This document shows positions 24,737 through 33,372 of a stretch of 64,000 bases of DNA, one piece after another. Under the pieces are notes generated by a model that saw nothing but the letters and a program-made list of their open reading frames with translations, did not search any database and had not been told where the DNA came from. Numbering within the stretch: the first letter of the stretch is position 1; every line of letters starts with the position of its first letter. The translations under genes were made by a program, and so were the position numbers. This stretch comes from SLST01 sp046538735 (GTDB lineage Bacteria > Spirochaetota > Spirochaetia > DSM-27196 > SLST01): the NCBI GenBank assembly GCA_046538735.1, contig JBKHII010000009.1:1-64000 (forward strand), given 5' to 3'.

Positions 24737-25981
24737 CTACGCGGTGAACTTCTTGAGAATCAGAACGCCGTTGTGCCCGCCGAAGCCGAACGTGTTCGAC
24801 ATCGCAACGTTCACGTCCATCTTCACCGCTTCGTTTGGAACGTAGTCCAGGTCGCACTCGGGATCGCGTTCCTCCTGGTTGATCGTGGGAGGCACGATGC
24901 CGTCCGTGATCGCCTTCACGCACGCGATTGCTTCGATTCCGCCCGCAGCTCCGATGCAGTGGCCGGTCATCGACTTCGTTGACGACATCTTGAGCTTGTA
25001 CGCGTGGTCACCGAAAGCTGCCTTCACCGCCTTGGTTTCGAAGGGGTCGTTGATTGGAGTGCTCGTGCCGTGCGCGTTGATGTAGTCCACGTCCGTCGGT
25101 TCGAGCCCGGCTTCGCGGAGCGCCATCTTCATCGCCTGGATCGCGCCGCGTCCCTCTGTGTGCGGTGCCGTGAGGTGCTGCGCGTCGCACATCATCCCGT
25201 TCCCCACGATCTCCGCGTGGATCGTTGCACCGCGAGCCTGCGCGTGCTCGAGGCTCTCGATCACGAGGATGCCGGCGCCCTCGCCGATCACGAAGCCGTC
25301 GCGCTTCGCATCGAAGGGGCGAGACGCGCGGTGCGGCTCGTCGTTGTACTCGGTGGACAGCGCCTGGATCACGCAGAAACCCATGACGCCGAGCTTCGTG
25401 ATGCACGCCTCAACGCCGCCGGTGACCATCGCGTCCATGATGCCGTCCTTGATCAGCCGGTACGCGCTCCCGATTGCGTCCGTCCCGGACGAGCACGCGG
25501 TGGTGATCGCGTAGCACGGACCCTGCGCATTGAGCGTGATCGCGACGTTGCCGGGACCTTCGTTCGCGATATGCTTGGGGATCGTCATCGGCGGAACGCG
25601 CTCGGGCCCTTTGAGAAAGAGCGCCTCGTACGACGTCTCGAGCGTCTCGAATCCGCCGATTCCAACGCCGAGCACGACTCCGATCCGTTCCGGATCCACG
25701 GCGCCGTCCGCGAGGCCTGCGTCGCGCATCGCCTGGAGCGAGCCCGCGACGGCGTAGTGCGAGAAGGGGTCCATCTTCCGCGCGTCGCGCTTGTCGATGT
25801 ACTCCTTGATATCGAAATCCTTGATCTCCGCCGCGATCTTCGCAGGGTAGATCTCGGGGTCGAACTTGGTGATCGGGCCCACACCGCTTCGCCCCTCGAC
25901 CATTCCCCGCCACGTGTCCGCAACGTTGTTGCCGAGCGGCGTAACCGCGCCGAGTCCCGTGATGACTACTCTGTTCGCCAT
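24737..25981 (-). CDS. fabF: 3-oxoacyl-ACP synthase II
   Basis: Elongating condensing enzyme of fatty-acid synthesis, 414 residues (normal). The active-site cysteine is in ITTACSSGTDAIG; catalytic histidines are in INAHGTSTPIND and SMTGHCIGAAGG; the C-terminal FGFGGHNGVLIL signature is intact. Starts directly after the fabG stop, so translation is coupled. The acpP gene that often sits between fabG and fabF is absent here. Confidence 0.97.
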   Translation of the reverse strand: MANRVVITGLGAVTPLGNNVADTWRGMVEGRSGVGPITKFDPEIYPAKIAAEIKDFDIKEYIDKRDARKMDPFSHYAVAGSLQAMRDAGLADGAVDPERIGVVLGVGIGGFETLETSYEALFLKGPERVPPMTIPKHIANEGPGNVAITLNAQGPCYAITTACSSGTDAIGSAYRLIKDGIMDAMVTGGVEACITKLGVMGFCVIQALSTEYNDEPHRASRPFDAKRDGFVIGEGAGILVIESLEHAQARGATIHAEIVGNGMMCDAQHLTAPHTEGRGAIQAMKMALREAGLEPTDVDYINAHGTSTPINDPFETKAVKAAFGDHAYKLKMSSTKSMTGHCIGAAGGIEAIACVKAITDGIVPPTINQEERDPECDLDYVPNEAVKMDVNVAMSNTFGFGGHNGVLILKKFTA

Positions 25982-26725
25982 TTACATCCCCAATCCGCCG
26001 GTGACGTGGATCACCTGGCCGGTGAGATACGATGCGAGATCGCTCGCGAGGAAGACGATCGCTTTCGCGACCTCCTCGGGATCGCCGATGCGTCCCATCG
26101 GGATCTGCGACGTGAGCGCGTTCTGCTGCTCTTCGGTCAGCTCCTGCGTCATCTTGGTGTTGATGAACCCGGGGGCGACCGCGTTGATGCGGACGTTTCG
26201 CGCCGCGACCTCGCGTGCCATGCTCTTTGTGAGCCCGATCATGCCGGCCTTGGAGGCTGAATAGTTGACCTGTCCCGCGTTGCCGATGATCCCCACGATG
26301 CTCGCAACGTTGATCACCGATCCGGAGCGCTGCTTCGCCATTTGGCGGACGACGAGCTTGGACGTGAAGAACGCGCTCGTAAGGTTCACGGAGATGACGT
26401 CGTTCCACTCCTTGGCGCTCATGCGGAAGAGCAGATTGTCCCGCGTGATGCCGGCGTTGTTCACGAGCACGTCGAGCCCGCCCGACTCCTCGAGAACCGC
26501 ACCGATCGCGCCGGACACGCTCTCCTCGTCCGCGACGTTCGCCTCCTTGAACGCGGCGGTCCGGCCGTACTCCTTCGCGATCGACTGGTACTCGGCGAGC
26601 GAATCGCCCTCCGCCAGGTCGAGGTACCAGACCGACGCGCCTTCGCGCAGGAACGCGAGCACTATGTCGCGGCCGATACCGCGTGATCCACCCGTGACGA
26701 GTGCTTTCTTGCCTTCGAGCAGCAT
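25982..26725 (-). CDS. fabG: 3-oxoacyl-ACP reductase
   Basis: NADPH-dependent short-chain dehydrogenase of fatty-acid synthesis, 247 residues. Cofactor motif VTGGSRGIGRD near residue 10, NNAGITRDNL, catalytic Ser (VASIVG), Tyr and Lys in VNYSASKAGMIGL, and APGFINTKMT. ATG 26725 has AAGGAG upstream. Middle gene of fabD-fabG-fabF. Confidence 0.96.
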   Translation of the reverse strand: MLLEGKKALVTGGSRGIGRDIVLAFLREGASVWYLDLAEGDSLAEYQSIAKEYGRTAAFKEANVADEESVSGAIGAVLEESGGLDVLVNNAGITRDNLLFRMSAKEWNDVISVNLTSAFFTSKLVVRQMAKQRSGSVINVASIVGIIGNAGQVNYSASKAGMIGLTKSMAREVAARNVRINAVAPGFINTKMTQELTEEQQNALTSQIPMGRIGDPEEVAKAIVFLASDLASYLTGQVIHVTGGLGM

Positions 26726-26747
26726 AGACTCTCCTTCTTCGTTTCTT

Positions 26748-27698
26748 CTATTCGATCGTGATTGCCGCGATTTGTTCCACGGTGCCCGCCGCAAGGCAGG
26801 GCGTCATGACATCCGAGTGGACCTTCAGGTACGCGCGCCAGAGACCGCTCAGGACTTCGCCGGGCCCTACTTCGAGCAACTCATCGTAATCGTCGCGCGC
26901 GATCAGCGCTTCCTCGTCTACCCAACGGACCGGCTTCACGAGCTGATCGGCGCACAGGGTGCGTGCTTCAGCCCCGGTATTGATCAGCGAGCCGGTGACG
27001 TTCGAGTAGACCGGCTTCTCGGGATCGCGGAACTCCACTTCGGCAAGCGACTCCGAGAATCGGACGCGCGCCTCGTCCATGAGCGGCGAGTGGAACGGGC
27101 CCGAAACCTTCAGCCGAACCACCCTTCGGGCTCCCGCTTCCTTCAGCACGGTCGCGGCGGCTTCCAGCCCTGCCGCGGTGCCGCTGAGAACCGTCTGTAC
27201 CGGGCTATTGAGATTCGCCGGGTAGACGTCGCCAACGCCGGCACCGGCGAGCGCCTGTTGGATTGCGTCCACGTCAATCCCGAGAACGGCCGCCATGCCG
27301 GCCGCGCCTTCGGCGGCGTCGAGCGAGCGGCTCACCTCTTCCATGATTCGGCCGCGATCTACGACGAGCGAGAGCGCATCCGCCTCGCTCAGGATGCCGG
27401 CATCCACAAGCGCCGCGTACTCTCCCAGGCTGAATCCCGCCGTGGCTGCGGAGACGATCCCTCGCCTCGCCAACACGCGACGCGCTGCGAGGTTGACCGC
27501 AGTGATCGCCACCTGCGACTTGTCGGTTGACTTGATCTCTTCCTCGGTTCCGGAGAATACGAGCTGCGGCAGATCGAACCCTGCTCTCTCGCTTGCCAGG
27601 GCGAAGAGCTCCTGGACGTCCGGGTAGCGGTCGTAGAGATCCTTCCCCATACCCACGAACTGGGCACCCTGTCCGGGGTACAGAAAGCAGCGCTTCAT
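26748..27698 (-). CDS. fabD: Malonyl-CoA:ACP transacylase
   Basis: Loads malonyl groups on acyl carrier protein, 316 residues. FLYPGQGAQFVGMGKDLY at the N-terminus, the nucleophilic serine in AGFSLGEYAALV, and GPFHSPLM carrying the catalytic histidine. ATG 27698 follows GGAGGT. First gene of the fab operon. Confidence 0.96.
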   Translation of the reverse strand: MKRCFLYPGQGAQFVGMGKDLYDRYPDVQELFALASERAGFDLPQLVFSGTEEEIKSTDKSQVAITAVNLAARRVLARRGIVSAATAGFSLGEYAALVDAGILSEADALSLVVDRGRIMEEVSRSLDAAEGAAGMAAVLGIDVDAIQQALAGAGVGDVYPANLNSPVQTVLSGTAAGLEAAATVLKEAGARRVVRLKVSGPFHSPLMDEARVRFSESLAEVEFRDPEKPVYSNVTGSLINTGAEARTLCADQLVKPVRWVDEEALIARDDYDELLEVGPGEVLSGLWRAYLKVHSDVMTPCLAAGTVEQIAAITIE

Positions 27699-27720
27699 CA
27701 AACCTCCGTCAGCCACGGAA

Positions 27721-27749
27721 ACGGTAGCAAGCCGCATAGACAGTGTCAA
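27721..27749 (-). promoter_or_regulatory. fabDGF promoter
   Basis: Minus strand perfect TTGACA (27749-27744), 17-base spacer, TACCGT (27726-27721), followed by a ~20-base leader with GGAGGT. No FapR/FabT-type operator recognised. Confidence 0.6.
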
Positions 27750-27803
27750 GGTTACTCGCGTGGTCGGCAATGGGCCCGGTAGTCGCCCCGGAGACCGTAC
27801 CGC

Positions 27804-27809
27804 TATACT
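27804..27809 (+). promoter_or_regulatory. -10 element of the 402-aa gene, leaderless type
   Basis: TATACT ends exactly 7 bases before ATG 27817, with no Shine-Dalgarno. No good -35 at 16-18 bases. Confidence 0.5.
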
Positions 27810-27816
27810 CTATGCA

Positions 27817-29025
27817 ATGCAAAACAGACGTTCACGGGTCATCTGGCTCATCGCGATCGGCGTCGCGTTTGTCTTCATCCTCGATCCGTTCGATCTCTTC
27901 GACACCAGTAACCTCCCGGAGGTGGAAGTGAACAGGGACGTGGAGCAGCTGATGGAGGAGTACCTCCTCTCCGCTCCTCAAGCGAGCTCGTACGTAGTCG
28001 ACTTGTTCGCCGACCGCGACATCGTACTGATGGGAGAGACCGGGTACATCAAGGAACAGCTCGACTTCCTCGCGGCGCTCATTCCGGAGCTGGATGCCGC
28101 CGGGATTCGTCACCTCGGGTTCCAGTACGCGAACCCGGAACAGCAGGACGAGATCGACGCGCTCGTGTCCGGCTCGTCGTTCGACGAAACCCTCGCCAAC
28201 CGGATTCTCTTCGAGCACATGGTCATCATGGGCTACGAGGAGCTACGCAACGTCTTCCGTGCAGCCTGGCAGGTGAATCGCGGGAAGGCGGAGGATGCGG
28301 ACCGGTTCCGCATCGTGGGGATCGGCTACACACCCGACTATTCGCTGATTCAGGACGAAGACGATGTGAACGACCCGGAGATACTGCGCCGCATCTTCGA
28401 GCAGGGAGTCGAGGACGAGATCATGGCGCGAAACGTGATCCGCATGCTCGTGGAGCCGGGTCACAAGGCGGTCGTCTACACACGCCTGCGCCACGCGTTC
28501 ACCGGCTTTCGGCAGGTCGAATACGAGCGACAGATGGACGAGAGCGGATTCCCGAACCAGAAGCGAATGGGCAACACCCTCGCCGATCGCCTCGGAAACC
28601 GCGTCGCAACCGTGGTCTTTCACTCGCCCGTGCACGACTCGCGAAGCCGCATCGGGTACGGCTACCCCGTGGGCGGTCTGATGGAGCGTGCCTTCGAGCG
28701 CCTTTCCGACGGTCGGAGCAGCGCGGGCTTCACCACCTCGGCTTCTCCCTACGCAGACGCTCCGATCACGAGCGACGTCCTGACCGAGGGTCTCGAGGAG
28801 GATCTCACGCTCGGGCGCTTCACGGACGGGTACCTGCTGATCAGCGAGATCGACGCGTATTCGCCGCTGACCCCGATTCCCGGATTCATCAGCGAGGCGA
28901 ACCTGGACGAAGCGCGCTCGGAATTTCCGGGTGCCGACCCGGGAGACGTCGGCGCCGCGGATCTGAACGAGTTCATCGCCGGGACCGCGCAGTCGATGGA
29001 ACAGATACTGAACGAGTTCGAGTAG
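27817..29025 (+). CDS. Membrane-anchored ChaN/erythromycin-esterase-like (Tiki superfamily) protein
   Basis: 402 residues. One N-terminal membrane anchor (VIWLIAIGVAFVFILDPF) then a probably periplasmic domain. DIVLMGETGYIKEQLDFLAA and AGIRHLGFQYANPEQQDEI resemble the core of ChaN/EreA-type proteins, whose usual GExH becomes GETG here. Other parts (GHKAVVYTRLRHAFTGF) also fit that fold. The assignment is weak and no activity can be claimed. It is followed after 11 bases by fabH, with AGGAG in the gap, suggesting a two-gene operon. Confidence 0.6.
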   Translation: MQNRRSRVIWLIAIGVAFVFILDPFDLFDTSNLPEVEVNRDVEQLMEEYLLSAPQASSYVVDLFADRDIVLMGETGYIKEQLDFLAALIPELDAAGIRHLGFQYANPEQQDEIDALVSGSSFDETLANRILFEHMVIMGYEELRNVFRAAWQVNRGKAEDADRFRIVGIGYTPDYSLIQDEDDVNDPEILRRIFEQGVEDEIMARNVIRMLVEPGHKAVVYTRLRHAFTGFRQVEYERQMDESGFPNQKRMGNTLADRLGNRVATVVFHSPVHDSRSRIGYGYPVGGLMERAFERLSDGRSSAGFTTSASPYADAPITSDVLTEGLEEDLTLGRFTDGYLLISEIDAYSPLTPIPGFISEANLDEARSEFPGADPGDVGAADLNEFIAGTAQSMEQILNEFE

Positions 29026-29036
29026 AGGAGTCCTCC

Positions 29037-30011
29037 GTGCCTGCACAGATCGCTTCAGTCGGCTCCTACGCTCCGCCCCGGGTCATGACGAACGACGAGC
29101 TCGCGCAGTTCGTGGATACCTCGGACGAATGGATCTACTCTCACACCGGGATCAAGACCCGACACATCGCGGCGGACGACGTGGCGGCCTCCGATCTCGC
29201 GGTCGAAGCCGCCCGGATCGCGCTCGCGGACGCCGGTACCGACCCGGCCAACGTGGACCTCGTGCTCCTCGCGACGTCCACGCCCGACTACCCCGGCCTT
29301 CCCGCTACCGCCTCGATCGTGCAGGATCGCATCGGTGCGGCGCGCGCCGGCGCGATGGACCTCGTCGCGGCGTGCTCGGGATTCGTGTACGGCCTCTCAA
29401 CGGCGACGGCGTTCATCAATGCGGGTCAGGCGAGTACGGTCCTCGTCATCGGCAGCGAGGTCTACAGCAAGATCGTGAACTGGAGCGATCGCAATACGTG
29501 CGTGCTCTTCGGCGACGGAGCCGGAGCGGTCGTGGTTCGGGAGAGCGACGAGCCGGGCGTGAAAGACTCGGTTCTCCACTCGATCGGGAGCGGCGCGCAG
29601 ACGCTGCTCCGCCCGGCCGGCGGGTCGCGTGAGGCGTACGCGACGAGCACCCTGGTCGAGCGGACGAAGCTCCAGATGGAAGGCCGACGCGTGTACAACT
29701 TCGCGATTCAGGCGATCATTGACACCGTGGAGGAGCTCCTCGAACGCAACGACATGACGATCGCGCAGCTCGACCACGTCGTGGCCCACCAGGCGAACGT
29801 CCGCATCATTGACGCCGCGTGCAAACGAGCGGGCTACCCGGTCGGGATCTTCTACAAGAACATCGCCGAATACGCGAATACCTCGGCCGCCTCGATCCCG
29901 ATCGCGCTCCGGGAGATGCAGGACCGCGACGTCCTGCACCGCGGCGACACGCTCATCACCGTGGGCTTCGGATCAGGGCTCGCGTACGGGGGCAACCTCA
30001 TCGTCTGGTAG
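29037..30011 (+). CDS. fabH: 3-oxoacyl-ACP synthase III
   Basis: Starts fatty-acid synthesis by condensing acyl-CoA with malonyl-ACP. Catalytic triad visible: Cys113 in LVAACSGF, His251 in VVAHQANVRI, Asn281 in YANTSAASIP. 324 residues, normal length. GTG start with AGGAG upstream. Encoded apart from fabDGF, on the other strand, and converges with the sensor kinase. Confidence 0.96.
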   Translation: MPAQIASVGSYAPPRVMTNDELAQFVDTSDEWIYSHTGIKTRHIAADDVAASDLAVEAARIALADAGTDPANVDLVLLATSTPDYPGLPATASIVQDRIGAARAGAMDLVAACSGFVYGLSTATAFINAGQASTVLVIGSEVYSKIVNWSDRNTCVLFGDGAGAVVVRESDEPGVKDSVLHSIGSGAQTLLRPAGGSREAYATSTLVERTKLQMEGRRVYNFAIQAIIDTVEELLERNDMTIAQLDHVVAHQANVRIIDAACKRAGYPVGIFYKNIAEYANTSAASIPIALREMQDRDVLHRGDTLITVGFGSGLAYGGNLIVW

Positions 30012-30027
30012 CGGCCCGCGGCCGCAC

Positions 30028-33000
30028 TCAGAATCGGACGGTGAACTCCGTCCCCCGACCGAGCACCGACTCCATGCCGGTTCGAATCGTCATCGTACCA
30101 CCAAGCTGCTGAACGAGCACCTCAACAATCCGCATCCCGAGCGTGGCCGAATCCTGAAGCGACTCGAGCGACTCGATGCCCGCTCCGTTGTCTGCGATCG
30201 TGAGACGGTGTTCGCCGTCCTCCTCCACGAACTCCACGAGAATGGTGTCCTCGGAGCTCGGCTCGGTACCCCTGAAGGCGTGCTTCATCGCGTTCGTGGC
30301 GAGCTCGTTGGTCACGAGACCGCAGGGGGTCGCAACCGTGATGTCGAGCGGCGACGCGTGAACGTGGGTCTTGACCTGGAAGGCGCCGCCGTGGAGTCCC
30401 GTCAGGCTCGAGATGAGCGACGCGAAGTAGTCGGCCATCTCGATCGACGAAAAATCCCCGCTCTGGTAGAGGCGCTCGTGAATGAGCGCCATCGCGTTGA
30501 TGCGCTGCCGACTGATCTCGAAGCCGTGCAGCGCTCGCTCGTCGTCCACCAGACCCGCCTGAAGGCTCAGCAGGCTCGATATCACCTGCATGTTGTTCTT
30601 CACGCGGTGGTGGATCTCCTGCAGCAGCGCCTTGTTCTCTCGGAGCGTGCGGTTCGTCTCCTGCTGGGCCGCCTCCCGGTCGCGCACCTCCTGCGCGAGC
30701 AGCTCGTTCGCGTCGCGAAGCGCCTTCGTACGAAGCGCGACGCGACGTTCGAGCTCGCTCTGAATCTGCCTGAGCGAGCTCTCGGCGCGCCGACGGATCT
30801 CGATCTCTCGTTCGAGCGTCCGCTTGCTCGTGGCAAGATCCTTGGTCCTTCGCTCGACCATCGCCTCGAGCTCGACACGCTTGGCGCGGGCGAGTTGCAG
30901 CCGTCGCCAAACGAAGAGGAAGAGCACCGCCACGACCACGTAGATCGAAAGCAGCGCGAACCACTCGGTCCGCCAGAACGGCGGCTGGACAACGATATCC
31001 ATGACGACACCCTGCGTATTGAGCAGACCGTCGACGTTCGTGCCGCGAACGTAGAGTCGGTACTCGCCGGGAGCGAGATTCGAGTAGCTGATCACACGTC
31101 GGCTTCCGGACGAGATCCACTCCCGGTCCACACCGATGAGCCGATACGCGTACGCGTTCGAGGGCGGGTGCGTGTAGTCGAGGGCCGAGACGACGCACGA
31201 GAAGTGGGTCGCCTGCGGAGGAAGCACGAGCGTAGGGATCTCGCGCCCCTCGGACACGGTGTAGGACACGTCCGACCAGTCGATCTCCTCGTGCCCGGCT
31301 ACGGATACCTCCGAGATGACGACCGGCGGCACGTACGGGCTCGGTTGGACGCGAGCGGGCTCGAATCGCGAGAACCCGTTGATGCCGCCCGCATAGATCG
31401 TTGCGTCGGACGCCCGCAGAATCGCGCCGGCGCTGAACTCGTCGCTCTGGACGCCGTCGGCGGCCGTGTAGCGCTGCGTCTCACCGGTGCGCTCGTCAAG
31501 CCGAAAGAGACCTGAGTTCGTGGTGAGCCAGACTCCCCCGGCGCGGTCGGCGACTACCCCGTATACGAGATCGGCGGCAACATCGACGCGCGGCTCGAGC
31601 CGGAAGAGTACTCCCTCGTCAGGATCTACCCAGAGCGCGCCGCCCTCGCGCGCGGCGATCCACAGCGTGCCGTCCGGCTGCGGATCGATCGCCCAGACGG
31701 TGAAACCGGGCCGGTACTCGTCCGCGAGACGCAGGCGCTCGATCCGCGCCGTGTCCGGTCGGAAGCGCAACAGCGCGGCAGTGTCCGTTCCCAGCCAGAG
31801 CGAGCCGTCACCCGCGGGGACGATCGTGTAGACCGCTCCCCCGCCCTGGCGACCGTCTGCGCCCGGCGGCCCGAAGGTGGCGTACCGACGCGTGCTCCCG
31901 TCCGGCTCGATCGCCACGAGTCCCCTGCCCGCCGTGCCGAGGTACGCGGTGCCGCCCGCTACGTGAACACTGATGACGTGTGCGTCCACGCCCAGGCGCT
32001 CGAGCGGGTAGCGGCGGAGAACGGTCCCCTCCGCATCCACCTGCGCCGCTCCGCGCGAACCGAGAGCGAGCCAGTACGTTTCTCCCGCGGCACAAACATC
32101 GTGAACGGGCGCTCCTTCCGCGTCCCAGAACGGCTCCGGCACCGCTCTGTCCGGCCCGAGGCGGAGGATCCCGGATCGGTGAGTTGCGATCAGAACTCGC
32201 CCGTCGTCTTCCTCGTGGAACGACCAGACGAGCTCGGGACGGGACGCGTAACCGGCGCGACAGCCGCGACCGAGGAAGTTCTCGAACTGCTCGGTGCGCG
32301 GAACGTACTTCCGCAGCCCGCCGGCGAAGGTCCCCACCCAGATCACGCCCGATGCGTCCTCGAGCAGCGCTCGAACCGGAGCGTCGCACGTGCCGAAGCC
32401 GGTGATCGAGCCGTTGGTCAGGCGAACGAGCGAACCCCCGTCCCGACCGACCCAGAGATCGCCGCGGGAATCCTCCAGGATCGCGGAGACCAGGCCGCCG
32501 GCAGACGACGCCGACGCATCGGACGGCGGCTCGAGCGGCACGTGAACCCAGACCCTGCGCCGGTGCAGGTAGCGGCCGAAATCACCGTCCGCGGTGCCGA
32601 TCCAGAGTCGTTCGCTGCGATCAACGTGCAGCGAGGTGATCCGGTCCGAGGGCACACCGCCGTCCAGTCCCGCCTGATAGCGGTGCACCTCGACTGTGGC
32701 GTCGGCTGCGGAAACGATGTTCAGGCCCCGGTCGCCGGTCGCCACGAAGACCCGGCCCGCGCCGTCGGAGGCGAGCGCGACCACCGAGGGCGAGGAGAGC
32801 GTCGGCCCGGCGAACGGGTCGTACGGAATCTGCGCGGTCGCGCCGGTCGCGGGTTCGAGCCGGAAGAGGCCGTTCGAGCCGGTTCCAATCCAGAGGTCTC
32901 CGAACGCGTCGTGGGTGATCGCCGTGACCGGCGCGCGAAGCCGGCGCCACGGCACCGCCTGCTCGAGCGATCGGCTTCTCGGATCGTAGCGGAACACCCC

Positions 33001-33372
33001 GGAGTGGCGGGTGCCGATCCAGAGCGCACCGGCCGCGTCCGTGTGAAGCGCAGTGATGTCGTCGTCGCCGAGGCCCTCGTCTCCGTCGCGATAGACCAGA
33101 AAGCCGTACCCGTCGTACCGGTTCAGGCCATCCGGGGTGCCGAACCACAGGAACCCGTCCGGTCCCTGAGCGATCGTGGTCGCAGTGCTCTGGCTGAGGC
33201 CGTCGTTCAGCCCCACGCGCTCGAGGACGAGCCGTCTCGGGCCGCGGGCGAGGGGCGGAAGCGTTCCGCGGGATGAGGCCACCTCCGGCTCGTCGGTGTC
33301 CTGGGCGGCAACCGCGGTGATGGCGAGGAGAAAGAGTACGAGCAGAGCATTGCCGCGTGTCACCGCTGCCAT
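30028..33372 (-). CDS. Two-component-regulator-propeller sensor histidine kinase
   Basis: 1114 residues. Signal peptide (ALLVLFLLAITAVAAQ), then about 12-14 Reg_prop blades (LWFGTPDGLNRYDG, LWIGTRHSGVFRYD, IWVGTFAGGLRKY ...) over ~40-690, a Y_Y_Y domain (~690-770), one transmembrane helix (WFALLSIYVVVAVLFLFVW), a coiled coil, an HisKA_2 box (LLQEIHHRVKNNMQVISSLL) and an HATPase domain with GLVTNELATNAMKHAF and DNGAGI. It senses outside the inner membrane and phosphorylates an unlinked partner; there is no receiver or output domain. The ATG shares one base with the stop of the transglutaminase gene (TAATG), so the two are coupled. Confidence 0.9.
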   Translation of the reverse strand: MAAVTRGNALLVLFLLAITAVAAQDTDEPEVASSRGTLPPLARGPRRLVLERVGLNDGLSQSTATTIAQGPDGFLWFGTPDGLNRYDGYGFLVYRDGDEGLGDDDITALHTDAAGALWIGTRHSGVFRYDPRSRSLEQAVPWRRLRAPVTAITHDAFGDLWIGTGSNGLFRLEPATGATAQIPYDPFAGPTLSSPSVVALASDGAGRVFVATGDRGLNIVSAADATVEVHRYQAGLDGGVPSDRITSLHVDRSERLWIGTADGDFGRYLHRRRVWVHVPLEPPSDASASSAGGLVSAILEDSRGDLWVGRDGGSLVRLTNGSITGFGTCDAPVRALLEDASGVIWVGTFAGGLRKYVPRTEQFENFLGRGCRAGYASRPELVWSFHEEDDGRVLIATHRSGILRLGPDRAVPEPFWDAEGAPVHDVCAAGETYWLALGSRGAAQVDAEGTVLRRYPLERLGVDAHVISVHVAGGTAYLGTAGRGLVAIEPDGSTRRYATFGPPGADGRQGGGAVYTIVPAGDGSLWLGTDTAALLRFRPDTARIERLRLADEYRPGFTVWAIDPQPDGTLWIAAREGGALWVDPDEGVLFRLEPRVDVAADLVYGVVADRAGGVWLTTNSGLFRLDERTGETQRYTAADGVQSDEFSAGAILRASDATIYAGGINGFSRFEPARVQPSPYVPPVVISEVSVAGHEEIDWSDVSYTVSEGREIPTLVLPPQATHFSCVVSALDYTHPPSNAYAYRLIGVDREWISSGSRRVISYSNLAPGEYRLYVRGTNVDGLLNTQGVVMDIVVQPPFWRTEWFALLSIYVVVAVLFLFVWRRLQLARAKRVELEAMVERRTKDLATSKRTLEREIEIRRRAESSLRQIQSELERRVALRTKALRDANELLAQEVRDREAAQQETNRTLRENKALLQEIHHRVKNNMQVISSLLSLQAGLVDDERALHGFEISRQRINAMALIHERLYQSGDFSSIEMADYFASLISSLTGLHGGAFQVKTHVHASPLDITVATPCGLVTNELATNAMKHAFRGTEPSSEDTILVEFVEEDGEHRLTIADNGAGIESLESLQDSATLGMRIVEVLVQQLGGTMTIRTGMESVLGRGTEFTVRF

